From Bradyrhizobium sp. 190 (lineage in GTDB: Bacteria; Pseudomonadota; Alphaproteobacteria; Rhizobiales; Xanthobacteraceae): 64,000 nt of DNA. How positions within the stretch are numbered: position 1 is the stretch's first letter; each line of letters opens with the position of its first letter. Below the pieces are notes generated by a model. That model did not search any database. It saw only the letters and a list, made by a program, of their open reading frames with translations, and was not told the origin of the DNA. The stretch is from assembly GCF_023073415.1 (NCBI RefSeq), contig NZ_JADPJL010000023.1, forward strand, positions 213,859-277,858, given 5' to 3'. Positions 35,669-46,367 of the stretch are shown here, piece by piece. Position numbers and translations under genes: made by a program.

Positions 35669-35680
35669 GAATTATAATTC
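35669..35680. promoter_or_regulatory. Perfect palindrome before benzoate-CoA ligase
   Basis: GAATTATAATTC is a perfect 12-base palindrome 24 bases before the ligase start. It contains TATAAT, which may be the -10 element. No TGCA motif occurs in this boxR-bclA region, so it may serve another regulator. Confidence 0.4.
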
Positions 35681-35703
35681 TTAAAACTCAGGGGAGAAGC
35701 GTC

Positions 35704-37251
<1,548 letters not shown>

Positions 37252-37262
37252 TCTCTCACTCT

Positions 37263-37402
37263 CGTCGTCCCTGCGAACGCAGGGGACCCATACGCCGCGG
37301 CTTATCATTCTCGCGCGGTGTGCAAGGCCTTCTGTCACAACGAAGGCCGGTGGCTATGCGTCCGTGCGCCCGTGCGCAATTGCGCACTAGGCAGGGACGA
37401 CG
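37263..37402. repeat. Palindromic repeat, family B (copy B4)
   Basis: Left end CGTCGTCCCTGCGAACGCAG. The right end is the variant form with GTGCGCAATTGCGCAC before AGGCAGGGACGACG. It lies 11 bases after the ligase stop, inside what is otherwise the box operon. Confidence 0.88.
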
Positions 37403-37447
37403 AGAGTGAGAATGCGACGTCTGGATCACTTTCGGAAAGCTTACGAC

Positions 37448-38266
37448 ATGACAACCCTTACCCCCTCGGGCTTCCTCACCGTCGGCGCCTCGCATCTGGA
37501 ATACCGCATGATCGGCCCGTCGCCCGAGGCCGGGCCGACCATCGTGATGCTGCATGAGGGGCTCGGATCGACCGGGCTATGGGGCGACTTTCCGGATCAG
37601 CTTCAGGCCGCGACCGGCGCGGGCGTGTTCGTGTATTCACGCGCCGGCTACGGTGCATCGACGCCCGTAACGTTGCCGCGGCCGCTCGACTACATGCATG
37701 TCGAGGCGCTCGACGTATTGCCAAAGCTGCTCGACAAGATCGGCTTTCGCCGCGGCCTCCTGCTCGGACATTCGGATGGCGCTTCGATCGCGACGATCTA
37801 CACAGGCTCGCACCAGGATCACCGCGTGCAGGGCCTCGCGCTGATCGCCCCGCATTTCATCGTCGAGGATATTTCGGTGGCCTCGATCGCGCAGATCAGA
37901 AACGCCTACGAGACCACGAACCTGAAGGGGAAGCTTTCGCGCTGGCACAGGGACGTCGACAACGCCTTCTATGGCTGGAACGGCGCCTGGCTCGATCCAA
38001 AATTCCGCAACTGGGATATTTCCGAATACCTCGCCTATATCCGCGTACCGGTGGCGATCCTGCAAGGTGTGGACGACCAGTATGGGACCATGCGGCAGGT
38101 CGAGATCGCGCAGGAAGAGTGCTACTGTCCAGTCGATGTGACTGTGATCCCGGGTGCGGGACATCAGCCGCATCGTGAAGCCCCGGGGGCGACGCTGGAT
38201 GCGATTTCGGAATTCGCAAACGCGGTGTTGCACGTCGATGACGGCTCGCAGGGGCGGGCCGCGTAA
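37448..38266 (+). CDS. Alpha/beta hydrolase of the box cluster
   Basis: A 272-aa hydrolase. The nucleophile elbow is GHSDGASIA, the acid is likely in ILQGVDDQYG and the His is in GAGHQPHREAP. Such hydrolases are often found in box clusters and may act as an enol-lactone or thioesterase, but the reaction is not certain. An in-frame ATG at 37406 lies within repeat B4 and is rejected in favour of 37448. It is followed 30 bases later by the DUF309 gene. Confidence 0.82.
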   Translation: MTTLTPSGFLTVGASHLEYRMIGPSPEAGPTIVMLHEGLGSTGLWGDFPDQLQAATGAGVFVYSRAGYGASTPVTLPRPLDYMHVEALDVLPKLLDKIGFRRGLLLGHSDGASIATIYTGSHQDHRVQGLALIAPHFIVEDISVASIAQIRNAYETTNLKGKLSRWHRDVDNAFYGWNGAWLDPKFRNWDISEYLAYIRVPVAILQGVDDQYGTMRQVEIAQEECYCPVDVTVIPGAGHQPHREAPGATLDAISEFANAVLHVDDGSQGRAA

Positions 38267-38296
38267 CGCTTTTCTTTTTTCCGGGGCCGCGCCCCG

Positions 38297-38815
38297 ATGA
38301 CCATGCCGCCGCCAGCCACGGGCAATCTGCCGCTGCCGCGATGGGCCTATGTGCCCGGCGAGTCCCAAAAATCCAGCGCCGATTACGAAACGCTGGCGCA
38401 GATCTCAGCTCTGGTGCCGCCGCGATTTGGCGGCTACGTGCCGGCGCGCCACCCGGCGCTGCGCTACGGCCTCACGCTCAACGACCGCGGTTACTTCTGG
38501 GAGGCGCAGGAGATCCTCGAAGCGGTGTGGGCGGCGGCGCCGCAGGGCGGCCGCGAGCGGATTCTGTTGCGCGCCTGCATCCTGATCGCGACCGCAAATT
38601 TGCGGCTGCGCATGCAGAAGCCGCATGTCGCCTCACGCCTGTTCGGCGAAGCGCTCGGTGAACTCGAGGCGCTGGGCGTGCGCAGCGCCGGCGGCGACGG
38701 GTTTGCCGACGGTTTTCCGGTCGCGGCGCTGGCGGCGGTTATCAAGGCCAAATTGGCTCAGCCGCAGCTCGGAAAGGCCGATGGGGTGGCCTTTGCCGTC
38801 GCCAGCCGAACATGA
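38297..38815 (+). CDS. DUF309 protein of the box cluster
   Basis: A 172-aa protein of the DUF309 family. The family core appears as YFWEAQEILEAVWAAAPQG (about residues 69-87), with a helix IATANLRLRMQKP further on. In the usual family motif a His precedes the Glu; here it is Trp-Glu. Proteins of this kind accompany boxB/boxC in several proteobacteria, though no function is established. A second ATG at 38303 is possible. Confidence 0.75.
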   Translation: MTMPPPATGNLPLPRWAYVPGESQKSSADYETLAQISALVPPRFGGYVPARHPALRYGLTLNDRGYFWEAQEILEAVWAAAPQGGRERILLRACILIATANLRLRMQKPHVASRLFGEALGELEALGVRSAGGDGFADGFPVAALAAVIKAKLAQPQLGKADGVAFAVASRT

Positions 38816-38862
38816 AACAAAATGCATGTTTTGGCGTTTTAGGCTAGACTTTCTAAAAAACA

Positions 38863-38876
38863 TGCACTATTGTGCA
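38863..38876. promoter_or_regulatory. BoxR/BzdR-type operator before boxC
   Basis: TGCA-CTATTG-TGCA, the TGCA-N6-TGCA arrangement described for BzdR/BoxR sites, 46 bases before the boxC start. A third TGCA is at 38823-38826. This implies a BoxR-controlled promoter for boxC-boxB, separate from that of bclA. Confidence 0.65.
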
Positions 38877-38921
38877 TCTAACGAACCAAGCAAATCCTGA
38901 GAAAACGATAGAGGGTGGCTC

Positions 38922-40610
38922 ATGGCCGGTGAAGATCGCGTCCTCGCAGGCGGCGCGAAATACATCGATTTTCAAACCGATCCGTCGCGCTACCGGCACT
39001 GGAAGCTGGGCGTGGAAGGAAATGTCGCGACGCTCACCATGGACGTGGACGAGAATGCCGGGCTGTTCGAAGGCTATCAGCTCAAGCTGAACTCCTACGA
39101 TCTCGGCGTCGACATCGAGCTTGCGGATGCCGTGCAGCGGCTGCGCTTCGAGCATCCCGAAGTGAAGGCCGTGCTGATGCGTTCCGGCAAGAACCGCGTG
39201 TTCTGCGCCGGCGCCAATATCCGCATGCTGGCGGGCGCCACCCACGCCCACAAGGTCAACTTCTGCAAATTCACCAACGAGACCCGTAACGGCCTGGAAG
39301 ATTCATCTGAAAATTCCGGACAGCGCTTCATCACCGTCGTCAACGGCACCGCGGCCGGCGGCGGCTACGAACTGGCGCTGGCGACCGATCACATCATGCT
39401 GGCGGATGACGGCGCCGCCGCCGTGTCGTTGCCGGAAGTGCCGCTGCTCGCGGTGCTGCCTGGCACCGGCGGTCTGACCCGCGTGGTCGACAAGCGCAAG
39501 GTGCGCCGTGACCATGCCGACTTCTTCTGCACCATCGAGGAAGGCATCAAGGGCAAGCGGGCCGTCGCATGGCGGCTGGTCGATGAGATCGTGCCGAACA
39601 GCAAGCTCGAAGGCAAAGTCGCCGATCGCGCAAAAGAATTTGCCGCCGCCTCGAAGCGCAACGGCAACGGCAAGGGCATCACGCTTTCGCCGCTCAATCG
39701 CAGCATCGACGAAAGCGGCATCCGCTACGGCTTTGTCAGCGTCGACATCGACCGTGCCGCGCGCATCGCGACCATTTCGATCAAGGCGCCGGAGGCTCCT
39801 CCGCCGGCCGATGTCGACGGCCTGATCGCGCAAGGCGCGTCGTTCTGGCCGCTGCAGGTCGCGCGCGAGCTTGATGATGCGATTCTTCACTTGCGCATCA
39901 ACGAACTCGAAATCGCGATGTTGGTGTTCAAGTCGCACGGCGATGCTGCCAATGTGGTGGCCTGCGACGCCTTCCTCGACGCCAACAAGGCGCACTGGCT
40001 GGTCAACGAGATCAGGCACTACTGGAAGCGGGTGTTGAAGCGCATCGACGTCACCTCGCGCACGCTGGTGACGCTGGTCGAGCCCGGCTCCTGCTTCGCC
40101 GGCACGCTTGCCGAACTCGTGTTCGCCGCCGACCGCTCCTACATGCTGATCGGATCGCGGCAGGGCGACAACCGCCAGCCCCCGGCGATCCAGCTGACCT
40201 CGATGAATTTCGGCCCCTATCCGATGTGCCACGGCCTGACCCGGCTGCAATCGCGCTTCCAGGCCGATCCGTCCGATCTGGAGCGCGCGGAAGCCACCAT
40301 CGGCACGACACTCGATGCGGAGGGAGCCGAAGAACTCGGCCTCGTCACCTTCGCGCTCGACGACATCGACTGGGACGACGAGGTGCGCGTGTTCCTGGAG
40401 GAGCGCACGTCCTTCTCGCCCGACGGCCTCACCGGCATGGAAGCGAATTTGCGCTTCGTAGGCCCTGAGACCATGGAGTCGAAAATCTTCTCGCGCCTCA
40501 CGGCGTGGCAGAACTGGATCTTCCAGCGCCCCAACGCGGTCGGCGAAGACGGCGCGCTGCGCCGCTACGGCACCGGCCAGAAGGCGCAATTCGACATGAC
40601 GCGGGTTTGA
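38922..40610 (+). CDS. boxC: 2,3-epoxybenzoyl-CoA dihydrolase
   Basis: A 562-aa enzyme, within a few residues of the known BoxC length, that hydrolyses 2,3-epoxybenzoyl-CoA, with ring opening, to 3,4-dehydroadipyl-CoA semialdehyde and formate. The N-terminal half is a crotonase domain with oxyanion-type motif FCAGANIRM and GTAAGGGYELALATDHI; a second crotonase-like part follows (ETGSCFAG-like EPGSCFAGTLAE). GAGGGTGG precedes the ATG. It is followed by boxB. Confidence 0.95.
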   Translation: MAGEDRVLAGGAKYIDFQTDPSRYRHWKLGVEGNVATLTMDVDENAGLFEGYQLKLNSYDLGVDIELADAVQRLRFEHPEVKAVLMRSGKNRVFCAGANIRMLAGATHAHKVNFCKFTNETRNGLEDSSENSGQRFITVVNGTAAGGGYELALATDHIMLADDGAAAVSLPEVPLLAVLPGTGGLTRVVDKRKVRRDHADFFCTIEEGIKGKRAVAWRLVDEIVPNSKLEGKVADRAKEFAAASKRNGNGKGITLSPLNRSIDESGIRYGFVSVDIDRAARIATISIKAPEAPPPADVDGLIAQGASFWPLQVARELDDAILHLRINELEIAMLVFKSHGDAANVVACDAFLDANKAHWLVNEIRHYWKRVLKRIDVTSRTLVTLVEPGSCFAGTLAELVFAADRSYMLIGSRQGDNRQPPAIQLTSMNFGPYPMCHGLTRLQSRFQADPSDLERAEATIGTTLDAEGAEELGLVTFALDDIDWDDEVRVFLEERTSFSPDGLTGMEANLRFVGPETMESKIFSRLTAWQNWIFQRPNAVGEDGALRRYGTGQKAQFDMTRV

Positions 40611-40613
40611 TTT

Positions 40614-40723
40614 CGTGTCCCGGGCGCTGTGCGGCGCGTCGGTGACGCGACCAGCAGAACCTAACAGGTCCCGGCTCTGCGGCGCGCTGCTTCGCGTCGC
40701 ACCGCGCCCTGGGGCACGAGACT
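40614..40723. repeat. Palindromic repeat, family C (copy C1)
   Basis: CGTGTCCCGGGCGCTGTGCG at the left and CGCCCTGGGGCACGAGACTG at the right; inner GCGCGTCGGTGACGC. It separates boxC from boxB. The second copy is at 50505-50637 between pstS and pstC. Confidence 0.8.
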
Positions 40724-40740
40724 GAAAAAGGAGTACGGCG

Positions 40741-42186
40741 ATGAATTACATGAACGTCGACTATTCGACCAAGATTCCCAACAACGTGAATCTCAGCGAG
40801 GATCGCCAGGTGCTGAAAGCCCTGGAGGGCTGGCATCCCGGTTACATGGATTGGTGGGGCGACATGGGGCCGGAAGGTTTCCAGCAGTCGCTGGTGTATC
40901 TGCGCACAGCCTATTCGGTCGATCCGCGCGGCTGGGCCAAGTTCGACTACGTCAAGATGCCGGAATATCGCTGGGGCATTCTTCTGGCGCCCCAGGAAGA
41001 GAACCGCGTGATTCCCTTCGGCGAGAATTACGGCAAGCCTGCCTGGCAGGAAGTCCCCGGCGAACACCGCGCCACGCTGCGCCGCCTGATCGTGATCCAG
41101 GGCGACACTGAACCTGCCTCGGTCGAGCAGCAACGCCATCTCGGCAAGACCGCGCCCTCGCTCTATGACCTGCGCAACCTGTTCCAGGTCAATGTCGAGG
41201 AAGGCCGCCATCTCTGGGCGATGGTCTATCTCCTGCAGAAATATTTCGGCCGCGACGGCCGCGAGGAGGCGGACGATTTGTTGCGCCGCCGCTCGGGCGA
41301 TGCGGACTCTCCGCGCATGCTCGGCGCCTTCAACGAGGCGACGCCGGACTGGCTGTCGTTCTTCATGTTCACCTACTTCACCGACCGCGACGGCAAGATG
41401 CAGTTGCACTCGCTGGCGCAGTCCGGCTTCGATCCGCTGTCGCGCACCTGCCGCTTCATGCTGACCGAAGAGGCGCATCACATGTTCGTCGGCGAGACCG
41501 GCATCAGCCGCGTCGTGCAGCGCACCTGCGAGGCGATGAAGGAAGCCGGCATCACCGATCCCACCGACATCGCCAAGGTGCGTGCGCTCGGCGTGATCGA
41601 TCTGCCGACCATCCAGAAGAAGCTGCACCTGCACTATTCGCTGTCGCTTGATCTGTTTGGCTCCGAAGTCTCGACCAACGCGGCGAATGCCTTCAATGCC
41701 GGCATCAAGGGCCGCTACAAGGAAACCCAGATCGACGACGACCATCAGCTCAAGAACGCCACCTATCCGGTGCTCAAGCTGGTCGACGGCGTGATCACGC
41801 GCGTCGACGAGCCGGCGTTGACCGCGCTCAACATGCGGCTGCGCGACGACTACACGCAGGATTGCGTCAAGGGCATGCTGCGCTGGAACAAGATCATCTC
41901 GCTCGCCGGCTACCAGTACAAGCTGACGCTGCCGAACGTCGCGTTCCATCGCCACATCGGCGAGTTCAAGGATATCAATGCAACGCCGGAAGGCATCCTG
42001 ATCGACGACGCCACCTGGAACCAACGCAAGGGCGAATGGTTGCCTTCGACGCAGGACGGCGACTTCATCGCCTCGCTGATGAAGCCGGTGACCGAAGCCG
42101 GCGTCTACGCCAACTGGATCTCGCCGCCGAAGGTCGGCATCGACAACAAGCCAGGCGATTTCGAGTACGTGAAAATCGAAACCTGA
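40741..42186 (+). CDS. boxB: Benzoyl-CoA 2,3-epoxidase component B
   Basis: A 481-aa di-iron oxygenase that epoxidises benzoyl-CoA with O2. The iron ligands are visible as two ExxH motifs: Glu154-x2-His157 (EEGRHLWAM) and Glu244-x2-His247 (EEAHHMFVGE), each four residues along from the positions I recall for the Azoarcus enzyme. AGGAG precedes the ATG. Its electron donor BoxA is not encoded in the window. Confidence 0.96.
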   Translation: MNYMNVDYSTKIPNNVNLSEDRQVLKALEGWHPGYMDWWGDMGPEGFQQSLVYLRTAYSVDPRGWAKFDYVKMPEYRWGILLAPQEENRVIPFGENYGKPAWQEVPGEHRATLRRLIVIQGDTEPASVEQQRHLGKTAPSLYDLRNLFQVNVEEGRHLWAMVYLLQKYFGRDGREEADDLLRRRSGDADSPRMLGAFNEATPDWLSFFMFTYFTDRDGKMQLHSLAQSGFDPLSRTCRFMLTEEAHHMFVGETGISRVVQRTCEAMKEAGITDPTDIAKVRALGVIDLPTIQKKLHLHYSLSLDLFGSEVSTNAANAFNAGIKGRYKETQIDDDHQLKNATYPVLKLVDGVITRVDEPALTALNMRLRDDYTQDCVKGMLRWNKIISLAGYQYKLTLPNVAFHRHIGEFKDINATPEGILIDDATWNQRKGEWLPSTQDGDFIASLMKPVTEAGVYANWISPPKVGIDNKPGDFEYVKIET

Positions 42187-42213
42187 ACCGCCCCGCAATC
42201 GGGGAGCCGTAAC

Positions 42214-42486
42214 ATGGACCCCGACCGCGACCTCGAAGCACTGAACCGCGACCAACTGGTCGCGGAGGTGAAGCGTCTAAGGGCGGGCATCCGCGCGCAT
42301 CGCGACAGCACCGGTCACGACCTGTGCTGGCACCATCCCGATCTCTGGGGCCTGCTGCCCGAGCGGATCACGCCAGAAGTAGCGGTCCCACCCTGGCCGA
42401 AATTTTTGCGCGGCTGCCTGCGATATCGGGAAGCGCTGGATCGCGAGTTGCCTGACGCGCCGAGGGCCGACTTCGAATACAAGTGA
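42214..42486 (+). CDS. Small protein after boxB, 90 aa, unknown
   Basis: A 90-aa protein. An N-terminal amphipathic helix (DLEALNRDQLVAEVKRLRAG, coiled-coil-like) is followed by HDLCWHHPDLWGLLPE and a helix FLRGCLRYREALDREL. It has only two Cys and cannot bind a ferredoxin-type cluster alone. GGGGAG precedes the ATG, 27 bases after boxB, so it is probably the last gene of the operon. Function unknown. Confidence 0.75.
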   Translation: MDPDRDLEALNRDQLVAEVKRLRAGIRAHRDSTGHDLCWHHPDLWGLLPERITPEVAVPPWPKFLRGCLRYREALDRELPDAPRADFEYK

Positions 42487-42504
42487 ATCGAGACGTAATC
42501 TCTC

Positions 42505-42645
42505 CGTCGCCCCGGCCTTGAGCCGGCGCCCATAGCCACCGGACGCCGTTATTTTGGCACGGCGTCTGCCATCGTGCACTATTGATGCATTACGCGGTAT
42601 GGGTCCCTGCGCCCGTGCGCAATTGCGCACCAGGCAGGGACGACG
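42505..42645. repeat. Palindromic repeat, family B (copy B5)
   Basis: Left end CGTCGCCCCGGCC and right end GCAGGGACGACG with the GTGCGCAATTGCGCAC variant. Between the converging 90-aa and SDR genes. Confidence 0.85.
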
Positions 42646-42673
42646 TTGGTTTCGCGGGGCATGACGCTGTCAG

Positions 42674-43474
42674 CTACCCCGCGATCTCAAGCCCCGCATT
42701 TGCGTAGACCACGCCGCCATCGACTGCGATGGTGTTGCCGACCACGTAATCGCCCGCGCGCGAGGCGAGGTAGATCGCCACCCCCGCCATATCCTCGTCG
42801 GTACCGATACGCTTCGCCGGAATGCGCTTTGCGACTTCGTCCGAGTGGTCGCGCGCGGCCCGGTTCATGTCCGACTTGAACGCGCCCGGCGCGATCGCGG
42901 TGACATTGATATTGTCCTTGACCAGTTTCGTCGCCATGCGCCGCGTCAGATGAATCACGGCGGCTTTGCTCGCGGCGTAGGAATAGGTTTCGCTGGGGTT
43001 GACGAAAATGCCGTCGACGGAGGCGATGTTGATCACCTTGGCTGGCCGCTCAGCGCTCGCCGCCGCGCGCAGCGGCTTCGCGAGCGCCTTGGTCAGGAAG
43101 AACAGCGACTTGACATTGAGGTCCATCACCTTGTCCCAGCCGCTTTCGGGAAATTCGTCGAAATCCGCGCCCCATGCAGCGCCTGCATTGTTGACGAGGA
43201 TGTCGAGCTTCGGCTCCAGCTTGATGATTTCGCCAGCCAGCTTGTCACAGCCTTCGACCGTCGAAATGTCGATCGGCAGCGCGATGCATTCGCCGTCATA
43301 GGCGGCGGACAGTTCCTTCGCGGTCGCTTCGCAAGGCCCGGCCTTGCGCGCCGTGATGTAGACCTTTGCAGCGCCCTGCGCGAGAAATCCGGCCGCGATC
43401 ATTTTGCCGATACCGCGCGACCCGCCCGTCACCAGCGCGACGCGGCCATTAAGCGAAAACAGATCCTTGAACAT
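42674..43474 (-). CDS. Short-chain dehydrogenase/reductase (SDR)
   Basis: A 266-aa classical SDR. The cofactor motif is TGGSRGIGKM, the structural NNAG is in DILVNNAGAAWG and the catalytic Tyr-Lys is YAASKAAV with Ser in IASVDG. Residues after the glycine motif (TARKAG) suggest NADP(H). GGAGGA lies 5 bases before the ATG at 43474; an ATG at 43486 is inside that stretch. No operon context; the substrate is unknown. Confidence 0.9.
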   Translation of the reverse strand: MFKDLFSLNGRVALVTGGSRGIGKMIAAGFLAQGAAKVYITARKAGPCEATAKELSAAYDGECIALPIDISTVEGCDKLAGEIIKLEPKLDILVNNAGAAWGADFDEFPESGWDKVMDLNVKSLFFLTKALAKPLRAAASAERPAKVINIASVDGIFVNPSETYSYAASKAAVIHLTRRMATKLVKDNINVTAIAPGAFKSDMNRAARDHSDEVAKRIPAKRIGTDEDMAGVAIYLASRAGDYVVGNTIAVDGGVVYANAGLEIAG

Positions 43475-43543
43475 GCGTTCCTCCATTTGCTTTGCCGCCG
43501 GTTTTGGGCGGAGGAGGGCGGCGAGTCAAGGAAGCTCACCTTG

Positions 43544-43713
43544 GTCGTCCCTGCGAACGCAGGGACCCATACGCCGCGGCCGGCGTGACGGGCACGCGGG
43601 GAGACGGCTTCTCTGAACAAATTCACGGTCGCAGTTCAGCGACGCAAAGCGTCAAGCATCGCGCTTCACCGATAGATCACGCGGTATGGGTCCCTGCATT
43701 CGCAGGGACGACG
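43544..43713. repeat. Palindromic repeat, family B (copy B6)
   Basis: GTCGTCCCTGCGAACGCAGG and CCTGCATTCGCAGGGACGAC ends with a longer centre of about 120 bases. Between the divergent... ends of the SDR promoter and the deacetylase 3' end. Confidence 0.88.
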
Positions 43714-43742
43714 CGTTGAGAGATCCGGGCTGCGATCGTCCC

Positions 43743-44801
43743 CTACGCCGCGTCTATGCGGCGAAAGCCGTTCCACATGGCGGTGGCGGCGCCGGAGGTC
43801 AGGACCGGGAGGATGCGCGCGTCCTGATAATTGCCGTTGAGCGAAACCCGCTGCAGCGCGGTCAGGTGCTCGGCGCTTTCCGGGAAGATCATGCCCGGCC
43901 GCGTCGTGACCGCGGTTTTGTAGCCGGCCATTTTCGCCAGTTTGAATTCGCGCCGGCCCGCCGCAATCCGGTCGCCATAGGGATAGGCGAGATGAAGCAC
44001 CGGCCGCTGCAATGCCGCTTCGATCCGCGCGCGGCTGGTGGTCAGTTCGAATGACGCGGTCTCCTCGCTTTGCCGCGCCAAATTGCAATGCGTGATCGTA
44101 TGCGCGCCGATCGTCACCAGCGGATCGTCAGCGAATGCCTTCAATTCCTCCCAGGACATGCAGAACTCCCGGGCGATCGGAGTCTCATCCACGTCGTATC
44201 GCGTGCAGAGCGCGGAGATTTCGCGCTGCATGTCGTGTTCGGTTGGTAGCGTGCGCAGCCAGTCGTGCATGCGGTCGAAAGCCGCTTGCTTCGCCACCGG
44301 CGTCGAGGCGTCGAGGCGGGTCGTGACGCCGCCGATCGGGACGTCGATCGAGGATGCCTTTGCGATCGCCTTCTCGAGCGTGACCCACCACAACCGGCCG
44401 GTGCCTTCGGCGAAATCGCTCGTCACGTAGACGGTGAGGGGCGCGTCAAATTCACGCATCACCGGCAGCGCGAAATCGCGGTTATCGCGATAGCCGTCGT
44501 CGAGGGTGAAGCAGGCGAAGCGCCGTGCGAATTTGCGCTCCTGGAGTCGCTGATGCACCTCGTCCATGGTGACGATGTCGACGTCGAGGTTACGAAGATG
44601 CGCCAGCATCGCCCGCAAGAACTCCGGCTCGACCTCAAGATGATGATTGGGCTGAAACTCGCCGTCGCGCCTCGGGCGGACGTGATGCAGCATGAAAATG
44701 ACGCCGACACCTGCGAAGATTGGTCGCAGCAGGTAATGCGCGCCGGAGAAATACAGCGCTTCCAGTCCGGCGCGGATAACGGTGTTGCGAAGCAGTTTCA
44801 T
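43743..44801 (-). CDS. Polysaccharide deacetylase family protein
   Basis: A 352-aa NodB-homology protein. Catalytic base motif is FTLDDGYRDN (residues about 98-107, usual TFDDG), metal-binding His motif is GAHTITHCNL, and the third motif PYGDR follows. An N-terminal hydrophobic segment (FAGVGVIFMLHHV) precedes the domain. It probably removes acetyl groups from a cell-surface polysaccharide. It is divergent from the OmpA-like gene. Confidence 0.88.
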   Translation of the reverse strand: MKLLRNTVIRAGLEALYFSGAHYLLRPIFAGVGVIFMLHHVRPRRDGEFQPNHHLEVEPEFLRAMLAHLRNLDVDIVTMDEVHQRLQERKFARRFACFTLDDGYRDNRDFALPVMREFDAPLTVYVTSDFAEGTGRLWWVTLEKAIAKASSIDVPIGGVTTRLDASTPVAKQAAFDRMHDWLRTLPTEHDMQREISALCTRYDVDETPIAREFCMSWEELKAFADDPLVTIGAHTITHCNLARQSEETASFELTTSRARIEAALQRPVLHLAYPYGDRIAAGRREFKLAKMAGYKTAVTTRPGMIFPESAEHLTALQRVSLNGNYQDARILPVLTSGAATAMWNGFRRIDAA

Positions 44802-44970
44802 CGAGATGCAGGGCTGCCCGGTTATTTACGGAGCCGAAATTAGCGAAAGACCGCTGAACAAACAGTTAGCCGAGCCCATTTCAGAGCCTTTCGGCCCCTG
44901 CGACATTTCGGGTTTGACAGCCTCGCATGGGTTTGTTTTCTCTGCGTTCCGGACCCCGGCGGGAACTCGA

Positions 44971-46365
44971 ATGCACGGACTTTTCAGGTGGAGTGGCAAA
45001 TGGTGGCCGGGCGTCATTCCTTTGGTCATCTTTTGGGCTATCGCGGCCTGGACGAGCACCGAACCGCTTGAAGCCGACCTGGCGCAGCGTTCGACCGCGG
45101 CCCTCAAGGATACCATCCTCGACAAGAGGCGAATCTCGGTCGCAGGGCGCGATGTGAGCCTCGCGGCGGATGCTTTCTCGGAAGACGGCCGGCAGAGTTC
45201 GGTGGCGTCGGTGGAAGCGGTGCCGGGCGTTCGATTGGTTAACGATGAAACCCGGCTCGTTCCCGAAGCCAAGCCGTTTGTCTGGTCGGCCGAACGCGAC
45301 GTCCTTCGGGTGACGCTGTCGGGCAGTTCGCCGCTGCCGGCGAGCAAGGGCCGCTTGATGGAGGCTGCCCGCGCCAACCTCGGCGGCGTCGAAGTGGTCG
45401 ACCGGATGAATCTGTCGCGCGGGGCGCCGCCGCGTTTCGACAATGCCGCGCTGCTACTGCTCGACCAGGTCGGCAAGCTGAAGGACGGCAAGATCACGCT
45501 CTCGGACACCAAGGTCAGCCTGTCCGGCATGGCGCGCGAACTCGGCGGCCGGGAAGCCATCGCCGCGGCGCTGAAAAATCTGCCCGAGGGTTTTTCGGTC
45601 GCGGCCAACGAGGTCAAGGCGCCGCCTTACATCTTCCAGGCCTACAAGGATCCGGTCGCGGTGACGCTGACGCTGACCGGCAACGCGCCCGACAACAACG
45701 TCCACGCCGCGTTGGTGGCGGCGGCGGGACGCAGGTTCTTCAGCGAAAAGGTCGTCGACAACCTCAAGGAGAGCATCGGCGCGCCCTCCGGGTTCGCCAA
45801 CGCGGTGGTACCCGCGCTCGGCGCGCTGTCGCGGCTGTCGACCGGCACGCTCGTCATCTCCGACCGGGAGGTCAAGCTGTCGGGCGATGCGCTTTATGAA
45901 GCCGCCGCCGTTCAGATCCGCGCCGGCCTCGGCAAGGACTTTCCGCAGGGCTGGCAGTTCAAGCCGGAAATCTCGGTCAAGCCGGCAGCGGCGCCGGTGG
46001 ATGCGACGGTCTGCCAGCAACTATTCTCCGAACTGCTCGGCAAGGCCCGGATCCGCTTCGAGCCCGGCAAGGCTGATATTGTCGCGGATTCCGCCGGTCT
46101 GCTCGACCGCCTGATCGAAACCGCGTTGCGCTGTCCGACCGCCAATATCGAGATATCAGGACATACCGATACCGACGGCGACGAGGCGGCCAACCAGGCG
46201 CTGTCCGAGAAGCGTGCCCAGGCGGTTTCCGACTATTTGGTCAAGGCGGGGTTACCGGCCAACCGGTTCAGCGCGGTCGGTTATGGTTCGACGCAGCCGA
46301 TTGCGGCTAACGATACCGACCAGGGCAAGGCGCAGAACCGCCGCATCGATTTCGTGGTGAAGTGA
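44971..46365 (+). CDS. OmpA-family outer-envelope protein with BON-like repeats
   Basis: 464 aa from the ATG at 44971. One N-terminal membrane segment (WPGVIPLVIFWAIAAWTS), then three BON-like blocks (for example ISVAGRDVSLAADAFSEDG and ITLSDTKVSLSGMARELGG). The C-terminal OmpA domain (about 350-464) contains ISGHTDTDGDEAANQALSE and the peptidoglycan-binding NRRIDFVV end. The architecture resembles ArfA-type proteins. The longer frame from 44782 overlaps the divergent promoter. It is followed after 2 bases by a small membrane protein gene. Confidence 0.87.
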   Translation: MHGLFRWSGKWWPGVIPLVIFWAIAAWTSTEPLEADLAQRSTAALKDTILDKRRISVAGRDVSLAADAFSEDGRQSSVASVEAVPGVRLVNDETRLVPEAKPFVWSAERDVLRVTLSGSSPLPASKGRLMEAARANLGGVEVVDRMNLSRGAPPRFDNAALLLLDQVGKLKDGKITLSDTKVSLSGMARELGGREAIAAALKNLPEGFSVAANEVKAPPYIFQAYKDPVAVTLTLTGNAPDNNVHAALVAAAGRRFFSEKVVDNLKESIGAPSGFANAVVPALGALSRLSTGTLVISDREVKLSGDALYEAAAVQIRAGLGKDFPQGWQFKPEISVKPAAAPVDATVCQQLFSELLGKARIRFEPGKADIVADSAGLLDRLIETALRCPTANIEISGHTDTDGDEAANQALSEKRAQAVSDYLVKAGLPANRFSAVGYGSTQPIAANDTDQGKAQNRRIDFVVK

Positions 46366-46367
46366 GC

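Noticed and set aside
40498..42255. Long minus-strand frame (585 codons) opposite boxB
   Set aside because: boxB with its di-iron motifs is certain; the opposite frame shows no domain.
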